Below, piece by piece: positions 55,836 to 63,943 of a stretch of DNA of 64,000 nt (its first letter is position 1; each line of letters starts with the position of its first letter). The translations under genes were made by a program, and so were the position numbers. A model generated the notes under the pieces. That model saw nothing but the letters and a program-made list of their open reading frames with translations, was not told the DNA's origin and ran no database searches. Source of the DNA: DASZHJ01 sp035517495 (GTDB lineage: Bacteria; Pseudomonadota; Alphaproteobacteria; ATCC43930; CGMCC-115725); contig DATIYT010000032.1 in NCBI GenBank assembly GCA_035517495.1, positions 23,885 to 87,884 on the forward strand, written 5' to 3'.

Positions 55836-56240
55836 CCGATTCTAGACAATTCTGCCAAAACAAGCCTGTCCGGCGCTCTAAACCTTGGTTTATTTGCCGA
55901 GCCGGCATCTCTCCGCCGTCTGGCAGGCGCTTTACGAGGGCCTGCCGCACCGAGGCCACGCCATCCGCCTGTCTCGCCCCTTGCGTTGGCTGAGCGACCA
56001 AGGGATCGAACCGTCGGCGGTCATGCCGGTTCCTCAGTTCGTCTAACCTACCCAAATAACCAGCCTGCAGCGTGGGATAAACCACGGCCACGGGCTCATC
56101 GTCAGCAGATGGTGCAAGGCCCGACAGACAATTCCGGCGTGGTGGATGAGGCGGCCGCCGCTGCCGCTACTCGACGCGATAGCCGAGTAGCGCACAGGGC
56201 TAGACGCGGGCTAGACGACCACCAACCGATCGACATCCTT
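55836..56240. other. 405-base intergenic region with palindromic box
   Basis: Apart from the box at 55878 and a half-site (ATAAACC at 56077), I see no gene or hairpin. It separates the giant kinase gene from the solute-binding protein gene. Confidence 0.55.
55878..55893. promoter_or_regulatory. StyR/TodT-like palindromic box upstream of the giant kinase
   Basis: CTAAACCTTGGTTTAT has perfect six-base AAACC/GGTTT arms and is nearly the same as the box at poxB. It ends 43 bases before the kinase ATG, closer than at other genes. Confidence 0.58.
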
Positions 56241-57494
56241 TCACGGATATATCTTCTTCGGATTCTTACCAATGGCGAAAGTCGAGGGGTCGGCACTGGT
56301 ATACTCGTAGACCGCTGGCTTGAACTCGCCGCACTCGCCATGCGCGTCGCACGCAATCGGCCCGGAGACGCCGTCGAACTTGATGACGAAGATCGCGTCC
56401 CTGAGTGCCTTACGACCGATATAGGTGGCGCCACTTGCGTCGGTCTTGGCGACCTGGCCGATTGCCTTCATCAATAGCTGAGCAGCATCATAGGCTTGAC
56501 CGTGGAAGCCGGAGATCGGCCCCTCCCCATAAGCGTTCTTATATTGAGCGATGAACTTCGGATAGGTCTTTCCCATCGCCTCGGGTGACACGTTGGGATA
56601 GGCGATCTTGAACCCGACGACCGCCGCGCCTGCCGCCTTGATCATGTCGGGCGCCATGAGCCCGCCGCCGCCAATGAGGACGGTCTTCTCAAGGCCCGGG
56701 GTATCCTTCGCCTGGCGCAAGATCTGAGCGGCGCCAGCGATGAATAGTGGGATATAGAGGACGTCCGGCTTCTCGGTGGCAACCCGGATCAGCAGCGGAT
56801 GCATGTCGACGTCGGTCGAAGTGATCGCCTCCTGGGATAGGACCGTGCCGCCCAGCTTCGTGAAATTGGTCGCGGTCACGACAGTCAGCTGCTGCGAATA
56901 GGCGCTGTCGTCGTGGACCGTGACAATCTTGCGGGCCTTGAGGCCGTCATAGAGGTATTTGGCGTCGGCAGCGCCCTGGTCGATGTCGCTGAAAATGGTT
57001 CGCACAAAGCCGTCATATTCCGGCTTGCGGTCGGCTGCCGTCAGTGCAGGCGCCGAACAGGCTGTGCCGATTTCGATGATGCCCTGCTTCCACAGGATCG
57101 GTGCGGCTGGCGTACAAACACTCGAGCAGGCAGACCCGAGCACGCCCACCATGCCGGGATAGGCGGCGAGCTTCGTTGCTGCGGTTTGCCCGCCCTCGGC
57201 ACTGCACTGATCGTCTTCGACCACGAATTTGATGCCGTGGCCGGCTATCTTGTTGCCGGCGTTCGAGAAGGCGATCTCGGCTCCGCGCTTGGCATCGGTC
57301 CCGAGCGCAGAATCCGCCCCCGAGAACACCCACATGCCGCCGACCGTGATTGGCGCGCCCTTGGGAACGGTGAGGACGCCGAGATCATCGGTAACTGGAC
57401 CCGCGGTCTGAGCCGCTTGCGCAAACGACCCCGTCGCCAGCAACACCGCTCCGGCAAGGGTCAACGCCCGACCAGCGAGCATGCGGTGCAACAT
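56241..57494 (-). CDS. periplasmic amino-acid-type solute-binding protein (Peripla_BP_6)
   Basis: The 417-residue product has a signal peptide (ALTLAGAVLLATGSFAQA) and the Leu/Ile/Val-binding fold: PITVGGMWVFSGADSALGTD, KFVVEDDQCSAEGGQTAA and GVLGSACSSVCTPAAPI. No permease or ATPase genes are adjacent. It lies between the giant kinase and a membrane sensor kinase, so it may deliver a ligand signal instead of feeding a transporter. This is inferred from context. Confidence 0.85.
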   Translation of the reverse strand: MLHRMLAGRALTLAGAVLLATGSFAQAAQTAGPVTDDLGVLTVPKGAPITVGGMWVFSGADSALGTDAKRGAEIAFSNAGNKIAGHGIKFVVEDDQCSAEGGQTAATKLAAYPGMVGVLGSACSSVCTPAAPILWKQGIIEIGTACSAPALTAADRKPEYDGFVRTIFSDIDQGAADAKYLYDGLKARKIVTVHDDSAYSQQLTVVTATNFTKLGGTVLSQEAITSTDVDMHPLLIRVATEKPDVLYIPLFIAGAAQILRQAKDTPGLEKTVLIGGGGLMAPDMIKAAGAAVVGFKIAYPNVSPEAMGKTYPKFIAQYKNAYGEGPISGFHGQAYDAAQLLMKAIGQVAKTDASGATYIGRKALRDAIFVIKFDGVSGPIACDAHGECGEFKPAVYEYTSADPSTFAIGKNPKKIYP

Positions 57495-57653
57495 CCGGTC
57501 CCCCTGTTATTGATGAATCGAACGCTGCGTCTTTCTCCTGAACTACAAGCATATATTCTCGTTCTTACCTTTACTGGGTGTGACTTATCTCGGACGTGGA
57601 CCGTTTGTCAACGCTCGCCCCTTCTGGGAGACGCTCTAATGTGGCAGCATGCA

Positions 57654-59549
57654 TCACGATGCGCTGTCTGCGTGGGCGGGCACGGTGAATTGAAAGATGG
57701 CGCCACGGGGCTCGTTGGCACTGGCCCACAGTCGCCCACCATGCGCTTCGATGATAGTGCGGCTCAGCGATAGCCCGATGCCCATGCCCTCGGCTTTAGT
57801 GGTATAGAAGGGCTCGAATAAGCGATCCACCCTGTTCGGGTCCAACCCCGAACCGGTATCTCGCACCGCGACCAGCACGCGGTTCTCGCCATCCATTTTC
57901 GAGCTGATCCAAAGCTCTCGCGCCACCTCGTTGTTGTCTCCCATCGCTTCGACCGCGTTGAGGATCAGGTTGAGGATTACCTGTTGCAGCTGCACGCGAT
58001 CGCCTTCGATGCGCGGCAAGGCTGCTGCGAGGTCTGTCTGGAGCGAGACGCGATGCCTAAGAACTTCGCTCCGGGTCAGCGAGATGATATCCAGGATCGC
58101 CTCATTCATGTCCATGCTCTCTCTCCGGGACGGCGCACTTTTGATGAGAGCGCGAATTCGGCCAATGACCTCCCCGGCCCGGGTTCCGTCACGGACAATC
58201 GATCCAAGGACCTGTCGGACCTCATCGAGATTGGGCGGATGGGCACCGAGCCAGCGCAATCCCGCCCGCGCGTTGGTAATTGTCGCAGTGATCGGCTGGC
58301 TGACCTCATGAGCGATGGAGGCCGTCAGCTGCCCCAATGTTGCGATGCGGGTGGAATGCGCCAGCGCCGTCTGCATCTCGCGCAACGTCTCAGCGGCGCG
58401 CTTGCGCTCGGTCAAATCCAGCACGAAGCCGATCCCTTGGTCTCGTTTCTCGTCGAACGCGGTGATGCCGATCAGGACGGGAATGCGGCGACCATCTTTG
58501 TGGAAGTACTCCTTTTCAAATGGCTGCACGGTTCCGGTCACCTTCGCCTCTGCCACCGTCCTTGCGTCGCGCTCACGCCATTCCAGCGGTGTCAGGTTTG
58601 CCCGGTGCACGCTTCCGGAGGCGAGGTCCTCTCGGTCGTATCCGACCATTTGCAGGAACGCGTCGTTGGCCTCGATAATCTGGCCATCGATATTCCAGAT
58701 GAAGATCCCGATAATATTGGAATCCACCAAGCGTCGGATCTTGGCTTCGCGTTCAGCGAGATCGCGATAGGCGGTGTAAAGATTGTGAGACAGTGCGTTG
58801 AAGGCCGCGACGACCTGCTGCAGTTCGTCCTCGTGGCGTGGCGGACGACGCCGCAGGTGCAACTCCAGCGGAGCGTCTTTGATGCTGTGACTGCCAACAT
58901 CGGCTGCAATGGCGGATAAATGGCGGGTCACAAGATGGTGAAAAAAATAGAGGATGAACAAGGAGACCAGAAATATCGTTGCCGATTGGGTCACCAGAAC
59001 AGTCGATGCGATGGTTGCAAGCCTGCGATAGACACCGGCGAGCGTGGCGTCGACGCGGAGCGTGCCAATCACTCTGTCCTGCCCCTGGGCAATGTAGTGC
59101 AGCGGATACTCCCGCGCGAACGTCGGGTCTTCTGGATCCCTACTGAGCTTGACAAGCACCTTGCCCGTGCTGCCGACCTCGCGGATTTCGACGCCTCGGA
59201 TGTCGGGAAGTCGAAGGAGCGCATCGAGTTGGAGCCGCAGCTGTCTTTCGTCCAGGTTCCAGAGACCTTCAGCCAAGCTGTCCAAGTAGGTTTCGCCTAT
59301 TCCCTCAAGTCGCGACTCGACGTCCCCGACATCGCGGCGGTAGTCGGCGTAGAGCTGAAGCGCGGTCAGGACGACGGTGACGAAGCTGCTTATTAACAAA
59401 ACGCCAATCAGCAGGCGCGCGCCAATCCCGTGGCGGCTCGCGGCCAGTGACCGCAAAACTTCGCGACCACGGACAATCAGCGCGCTGGTGAAACCCCGTC
59501 GGCGTGCTAAGCGTCCGTCCAATGTGTGCTCCAGCGGTGCCGCAGCCAC
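57654..59549 (-). CDS. membrane PAS sensor histidine kinase
   Basis: The 631-residue product has two membrane helices (about residues 46-67 and 185-206) around a periplasmic domain of about 115 residues (ESRLEGIGETYLDSLAEGLW). HAMP-like and PAS regions follow (LVDSNIIGIFIWNIDGQII, GYDREDLASGSVHRANLTP). The H-box is SIAHEVSQPITATITNARAG and the ATPase boxes are NLILNAVEAMGD, VRDTGSGLDPNRVDRLF and GMGIGLSLSRTII. No regulator is adjacent on this side. It lies between two solute-binding-protein genes, either of which could be its sensor partner. Confidence 0.92.
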   Translation of the reverse strand: MAAAPLEHTLDGRLARRRGFTSALIVRGREVLRSLAASRHGIGARLLIGVLLISSFVTVVLTALQLYADYRRDVGDVESRLEGIGETYLDSLAEGLWNLDERQLRLQLDALLRLPDIRGVEIREVGSTGKVLVKLSRDPEDPTFAREYPLHYIAQGQDRVIGTLRVDATLAGVYRRLATIASTVLVTQSATIFLVSLFILYFFHHLVTRHLSAIAADVGSHSIKDAPLELHLRRRPPRHEDELQQVVAAFNALSHNLYTAYRDLAEREAKIRRLVDSNIIGIFIWNIDGQIIEANDAFLQMVGYDREDLASGSVHRANLTPLEWRERDARTVAEAKVTGTVQPFEKEYFHKDGRRIPVLIGITAFDEKRDQGIGFVLDLTERKRAAETLREMQTALAHSTRIATLGQLTASIAHEVSQPITATITNARAGLRWLGAHPPNLDEVRQVLGSIVRDGTRAGEVIGRIRALIKSAPSRRESMDMNEAILDIISLTRSEVLRHRVSLQTDLAAALPRIEGDRVQLQQVILNLILNAVEAMGDNNEVARELWISSKMDGENRVLVAVRDTGSGLDPNRVDRLFEPFYTTKAEGMGIGLSLSRTIIEAHGGRLWASANEPRGAIFQFTVPAHADSAS

Positions 59550-59693
59550 CTTCGATCGGTCAAAGATCTCCGTTTGCTACCACGCCTGTGTTGCTTCCCC
59601 ACCCCACCCAGATCACGTAAATATCGCTCCTCTCTGTTTCACTTCGCAGCTTGCCCAACCTGCCGGGCGTGCGCACTCAGCCATTGCATCATG

Positions 59694-60485
59694 TCAATGC
59701 GGGTATCGCCCGATGATGCGGTCATAGGTACCGTCTTGTTTCATTGACGCCAGAGCGGCCTGGAAGTCATCCAGCGGCTTCGCAAAATCCCGTTGCTTGG
59801 TAAAGGCAAGATAGCTTGGAACCGACTCGATAGGCGGCGATATTTCCTTTATCTCTGTCAGCAGTCCCAGATGTTCGGCGGCTTCCAAAACGCCGTGACG
59901 ATAGTTCGCTATCAGGACGACACGGCCATGCATCAGTTTGTTCAAATTTTGCTCGATGTCATCTGCCACGTCGATGTTCTGAAGTGTTCCATCCTTGACG
60001 GCTTCATCGAATTTCTTGCCATAGCTGGTGTCGCGAACGATTCCGATACTGACGTCACGCAATTTGGAAAGCTCACCGCTGAAAGCAGTCGTCGTGTCCT
60101 TCCGACTGAAAAAGACGATGACTTGGGGAAGCAAGACCTCATTAGGATACGTGAGAAACTGTTCGCGCTCTGGCAGCCGGTAGATCGGGAAGACGCCGTC
60201 GACCACCCCGGTCCGCGCCTCTCTCAGGCATCGCGCCCACGGCATGATCTTGATGTCCACCGAGCGGCCTGTCCGCCGAAACGCCTCGGTGACGACATCG
60301 ACCAGGATGCCCGTCGGCTTGCCGTCAGCCAGGAAAGTCGTCGGCCGCGCGTCGGGCGCCGCGAGAACCAGCGTCTCGGCGCGTGCCGCGCTGGCCGTCA
60401 TCGCGAGAAAAGCCGACACGACGAGCAGGCAAGCCAGTGCTTTCTTGGTCTGTCGAGCCATCGCGTTCAATTGCGCCCAGGCCAT
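59694..60485 (-). CDS. periplasmic solute-binding protein, family 3 type
   Basis: After a signal peptide (ALACLLVVSAFLAMTASAAR) the protein has the SBP_bac_3 fold: ETLVLAAPDARPTTFLADGK, VDIKIMPWARCLREARTGVV and VSIGIVRDTSYGKKFDEAVK. GGAGG about ten bases before the ATG at 60485 supports that start; the ATG at 60461 would give a more standard signal peptide. No ABC permease is nearby. Its place next to the membrane kinase suggests a periplasmic sensor role. Confidence 0.82.
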   Translation of the reverse strand: MAWAQLNAMARQTKKALACLLVVSAFLAMTASAARAETLVLAAPDARPTTFLADGKPTGILVDVVTEAFRRTGRSVDIKIMPWARCLREARTGVVDGVFPIYRLPEREQFLTYPNEVLLPQVIVFFSRKDTTTAFSGELSKLRDVSIGIVRDTSYGKKFDEAVKDGTLQNIDVADDIEQNLNKLMHGRVVLIANYRHGVLEAAEHLGLLTEIKEISPPIESVPSYLAFTKQRDFAKPLDDFQAALASMKQDGTYDRIIGRYPH

Positions 60486-60611
60486 CGACCGCCCGCCTCC
60501 GCCCTGGCAGCAGAGGCTCAGCAATAACACCATGGTGCGGCTTCCCCGACCAGGGATGCAGGCGCGGTCCGGAGCTCGACAGCCGTTTGTTTGTCGCACT
60601 GATCCATTTTA

Positions 60612-60830
60612 TTAGTGGTCTCCGTGTATGGGGACCGTAAACTGAAAGATGGCGCCGTGGAAGCAATTCTTGCGGCCGACCCTCGGCAGAACACGCGTTC
60701 ACCGTCCTCCCACAAGACCTGGAAGCCGTCTTCTGCTTGACCGTCGCAGCGATGCTCGAATGGCTGGTGCACGAACGCGGCATCGAACCTTACTATCCCG
60801 GTCTTCGCCAAATCGAAGCGTGCCGACAAC
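60612..60830 (-). pseudogene. internally deleted remnant of a kinase gene
   Basis: The start side matches the N-terminus of the giant kinase: GFQVLWEDGERVFCRG against GLQVLWKDGEYVFCRG. The end side, in another frame, reads GAIFQFTVPIHGDH, the C-terminus of a histidine kinase like that at 57654. Everything between is missing. This is most simply a second hybrid-kinase gene reduced by deletion to its two ends. Confidence 0.72.
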
Positions 60831-60836
60831 ACCTAC

Positions 60837-61073
60837 TCACGCGGCGACTTTATCCTCTGCCTCCTGTTGCTCGTTCTGACGCCGCAGGTACTCATTAATT
60901 TGCGCACCCAGGAACAGCGCTCCCGCGCCGAACAGGGCACCTGCGAGGCTTGCTGCGGTGGCCGGTGCGCTAACCGTCGCGTCACCCGTGAGCCACGGCC
61001 AATGGATCACCCCAAGGCCGGCGGCAAGCAGTACAACTGCAATCGTGACATTTGCATAGCGTGCGAGCTTCAT
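60837..61073 (-). CDS. small membrane protein (78 residues)
   Basis: Two hydrophobic helices (VTIAVVLLAAGLGVIHWPWL and ASLAGALFGAGALFLGAQIN) are followed by a charged tail (YLRRQNEQQEAEDKV). No family is recognised, and the ribosome site is weak. The following 61074-61226 is non-coding. Confidence 0.6.
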   Translation of the reverse strand: MKLARYANVTIAVVLLAAGLGVIHWPWLTGDATVSAPATAASLAGALFGAGALFLGAQINEYLRRQNEQQEAEDKVAA

Positions 61074-61226
61074 GTTGTTGCCGTCGCATGTGCATTGCGG
61101 GATACGTCACATCGGATGAACTTGCTCGGTTCAGGGCGACGATGGCAGCGATGGCTGGTGGTCCGGCGTTTTTTGAGCGCTAGCTTTTCTGCGCTGCTAA
61201 GGATATCCCGCAGTTCCCATCGCACT

Positions 61227-61770
61227 TCATTGATATCTTAAAATCATCCGCTGTGCGACTTGCCCCGCGCACGCCGTGCTATTGTTGGCCTGGGTACGCT
61301 GACAAATATCAAGCTGCCGCTCGAACTCCGGCTTGACCTGCCTATAACATGCCTCTCCATCGCCTGTTTTGTCAGTACATGCCTGCAACACAGATATAAG
61401 AGACTTGTTCGTATCATATTCGTCACGGCCCCACTGTTGTATCAGTTTTGCTCGCCGCCATTCTGACCACCCAGCATCCTGGCCATGCAGTCCATAGGCG
61501 TTGAGTTGAGACACAGTGAGATAGACGACATCATCGGACGGTACATGCAACATAGCGGTGTAGAGATTCTCGCTAAGCCCCATTTTTGCCAAGTACCGTC
61601 TAACGGTATCCGCCATCTGATCATACTTTTTGCGTGCCTCTGCTTGCGTTAACTGCGCAAAAAACTTCTCGTCAAAATGCGGCCGATGAATTCCTATCCT
61701 TCCCCAGGGGTTTCGGTCCACTCCGGCAGCAAGGATCAATACACACGCACTACTGCACTCGTGGCCTTCG
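61227..61770 (-). pseudogene. C-terminal part of a ClpP-like predicted periplasmic protein (COG3904 type)
   Basis: HECSSACVLILAAGVDRNPW and GRIGIHRPHFDEKFFAQLTQ carry the nucleophile-Ser region and the histidine segment of this serine-protease-like family. The C-terminus (QQWGRDEYDTNKSLISVLQA onward) is intact with several Cys. The N-terminal half is replaced by a duplicated DUF3489 tail that joins near 61770. The open frame continues through antisense of that tail to 62108, which is not real protein. Confidence 0.65.
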
Positions 61771-61985
61771 TGGCGATCACGAAGGCGACGGGATGGCAGC
61801 CACATTCGGTCCGTGGCTTCCTGGCCGGCGTGGTGCGAAAGAAGCTCGGTTTGACGCTCGTCTCCGAGAAGAGTGGCGACGAGCGCCGCTACCGCATCGT
61901 CGCCGGCAAAGCTCAAACGAGAAGCAAAGCCAAAGCCGGTCGCAAGGCCGCCTGACGAGCATGGTTCGCCGATCGCCCGATCCGG
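61771..61985 (+). repeat. duplicated 3' end of DUF3489 gene plus start of DUF2924 gene
   Basis: The 215 bases are nearly identical to 63758-63972. They hold the DUF3489 C-terminus (ATGWQPHSVRGFLAGVVRKK then LGLTLVSEKSGDERRYRIVA) with its stop at 61955, and the first codons of the DUF2924-like gene. The copy was placed into the COG3904-type gene. It is a partial duplication, not a working gene. Confidence 0.85.
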
Positions 61986-62043
61986 AAGGGCTCGAGGCCG
62001 AGATCGGGGCATGCCCGGTACAATATACTTATGTACGGCTGTT

Positions 62044-62057
62044 TTGATCCAAATCAA
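62044..62057. promoter_or_regulatory. FNR/FixK-type box upstream of the MCE gene
   Basis: TTGATCCAAATCAA matches the FNR/FixK consensus TTGAT-N4-ATCAA exactly. Its centre lies 57 bases before the ATG at 62108. This allows a start site about 41 bases downstream, as in class II FNR-type promoters. It predicts low-oxygen induction. Confidence 0.72.
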
Positions 62058-62107
62058 ACGAAGCCGCAGCAAATGCTGTTCAGGCGCGCAACGTAGGGAG
62101 CGATGCA

Positions 62108-63100
62108 ATGGCCAGGAAAACCAATCCGAAGCTTATCGGCGCGTTCGTCATTGGCGCGGTGGCGCTTGTTGTTGTCGCTGTGCTCGCATTCGGTGGTGGA
62201 GCTCTGCTGACACCCAAGGACAGGGCCGTCCTGTTCTTTAGCGGGCAATCGTTGAGCGGCCTCGAAGTCGGCGCACCCGTTACATTCCAAGGTGTCAAGG
62301 TCGGTGAGGTTACGGACATCAAGATCGACTACGACGTAGCCGCCCAGCACTTGTACATCCCGATCTACATCCAGATACTACCTGACAAATTTCAGTTCCT
62401 TAACGGGGAGCGAAACGAAGCGCGGAACCTCCAGGAACTCATCAAGCGCGGACTGCGCGCACAGCTGGAAGTTCAATCACTCGTGACAGGCCAAGTAAGC
62501 GTCAATTTCGATTTCCATCCCGATACACCAATCGTCTTGGTCGGAATCGACAAGAGCATTCCCGAACTTCCAACGGTCCCGTCGGAGTTGCAGGCGCTCA
62601 AGGCCACCGTCACGAACTTCCTTGAGAAGGTCAATAAGCTACCGCTCGAAAAGATCGCCGATGACGTCATTGACGTTCTGCAGACTGCCAACGGCACCTT
62701 GAAGGACGTGGATGCACAGGTGAATCCGCTCGGCGACAGTTTCAAGAAAACCTCGGACCAAGCGGGCCGACTCATGGTCGATCTCGATGGGCAGGTAAAG
62801 CCACTCGCCGATAGTTTCAAGGCGACCTCGGATCAAGCCGACCGATTGCTCACCAATGCCGACGCTGATTTGCCCCCGCTCGTCGCCGGCGCGCTGCAGG
62901 CGATGAAATCGGCGACTACTGCGTTCAATCAAGCCGACCAGACACTCCGCACCGCGCAGAATTTGATATCACCGGAGTCGCCAGTGTATTTCGAGGTCCT
63001 CAGTACCTTGCGGGAAATCAAGAGCGCGGTGTCGTCCATCCACGCCTTGGCCGATTACCTCGAACGCAATCCCAATGCCCTATTGATTGGAAAGAAATGA
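62108..63100 (+). CDS. MCE/MlaD-family membrane-anchored lipid transport protein
   Basis: The 330-residue product has one N-terminal membrane helix (KLIGAFVIGAVALVVVAVLA) and an MCE domain at about 40-130 (VLFFSGQSLSGLEVGAPVTF, GVKVGEVTDIKIDYD). A long helical region of repeated heptad-like units follows (QVNPLGDSFKKTSDQAGRLM, QVKPLADSFKATSDQADRLL). This resembles single-MCE PqiB/MlaD-like periplasmic proteins that carry lipid between membranes. No permease or ATPase gene is adjacent. A perfect FNR/FixK box lies upstream. A fragment of a second copy lies at 20752. Confidence 0.85.
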   Translation: MARKTNPKLIGAFVIGAVALVVVAVLAFGGGALLTPKDRAVLFFSGQSLSGLEVGAPVTFQGVKVGEVTDIKIDYDVAAQHLYIPIYIQILPDKFQFLNGERNEARNLQELIKRGLRAQLEVQSLVTGQVSVNFDFHPDTPIVLVGIDKSIPELPTVPSELQALKATVTNFLEKVNKLPLEKIADDVIDVLQTANGTLKDVDAQVNPLGDSFKKTSDQAGRLMVDLDGQVKPLADSFKATSDQADRLLTNADADLPPLVAGALQAMKSATTAFNQADQTLRTAQNLISPESPVYFEVLSTLREIKSAVSSIHALADYLERNPNALLIGKK

Positions 63101-63229
63101 ACCGATCAAGAAACACGCTGCATCTTATCGCTGGTCTGCGCCCCTGGTGGAGCCCATGCCAAAGGACATGACCATCGAAACCTGAATGCAGGATTGACGG
63201 CGCGACTTTGACCATAAGGACGGACCTCG

Positions 63230-63367
63230 ATGGCGGACAACGAAGATGATTTGAGCAAACGGCGAGGGAAATTTTTGTCGGTCCAAGCGACAGACCGTAA
63301 ATACAGTGAAACCAGCGTCAAATCACGCTGGCGGTCGCTGATCGGGTCCCGGCGGATCATCCCATGA
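63230..63367 (+). CDS. possible small basic protein (45 residues)
   Basis: The ORF starts MADNEDDLSKRRGKFLSVQA after an AAGGA site and ends in a basic stretch (KSRWRSLIGSRRIIP). I recognise no family. The rest of 63101-63560 shows only a GTGACGGC/GCCGTCAT hairpin near 63518-63541. Confidence 0.35.
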   Translation: MADNEDDLSKRRGKFLSVQATDRKYSETSVKSRWRSLIGSRRIIP

Positions 63368-63560
63368 TCAGGACCGCCCGATCTGAGCAACAAAATGATC
63401 GCGGCGGCGACTGGACTTCCGCGCCAAAGGGAGCGTCACTGTCGGCGTCTCGACCAGGGCTATAGGCCCACCGGGATCCCGCCCCGCCGGCTGTGTCGCC
63501 AGTGCGGGGCTTCGGTGGTGACGGCGCGATCAGCCGTCATCAACCGAACGGAGGATCGCG

Positions 63561-63938
63561 ATGAATCTCACCGATACCGGAATCGAACAAGGGGCCGACC
63601 TGGCTGGCAGCACGCCGTCCGGGCGGCCTCCTGCTCGCCGCCAGAGCAAGGCCGATGACAAGGCACCCAAACAGCCGGTCAGACAAACCCGCACAGTCTC
63701 GAAGCAGGCCCAAGTGATCGAGATGTTGCGCCGCCGGCAGGGAGCCAGCGTCGCAGCGATCATGAAGGCGACGGGATGGCAGCCACATTCCGTACGTGGC
63801 TTCCTGGCCGGCGTGGTGCGAAAGAAGCTCGGTTTGACGCTCGTCTCCGAGAAGAGTGGCGACGAGCGCCGCTACCGCATCGTCGCCGGCAAAGCTTCGA
63901 CGAGAGGCAAGGCCAAAGCCGGTCGCAAGGTCGCCTGA
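63561..63938 (+). CDS. DUF3489 domain protein
   Basis: The 125-residue product has a disordered basic N-terminus and the DUF3489 winged-helix-like domain at about 50-115 (SKQAQVIEMLRRRQGASVAA then IMKATGWQPHSVRGFLAGVV). GGAGGA precedes the ATG. Such genes stand next to DUF2924 and recombinase genes in alphaproteobacteria and are often mobile-element or phage related. The DUF2924 gene follows after five bases. Confidence 0.88.
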   Translation: MNLTDTGIEQGADLAGSTPSGRPPARRQSKADDKAPKQPVRQTRTVSKQAQVIEMLRRRQGASVAAIMKATGWQPHSVRGFLAGVVRKKLGLTLVSEKSGDERRYRIVAGKASTRGKAKAGRKVA

Positions 63939-63943
63939 CGAAT

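Noticed and set aside
61771..62108. N-terminal extension of the ClpP-like protein across 61771-62108
   Set aside because: The frame there is antisense to the duplicated DUF3489 tail and has no family-like sequence.
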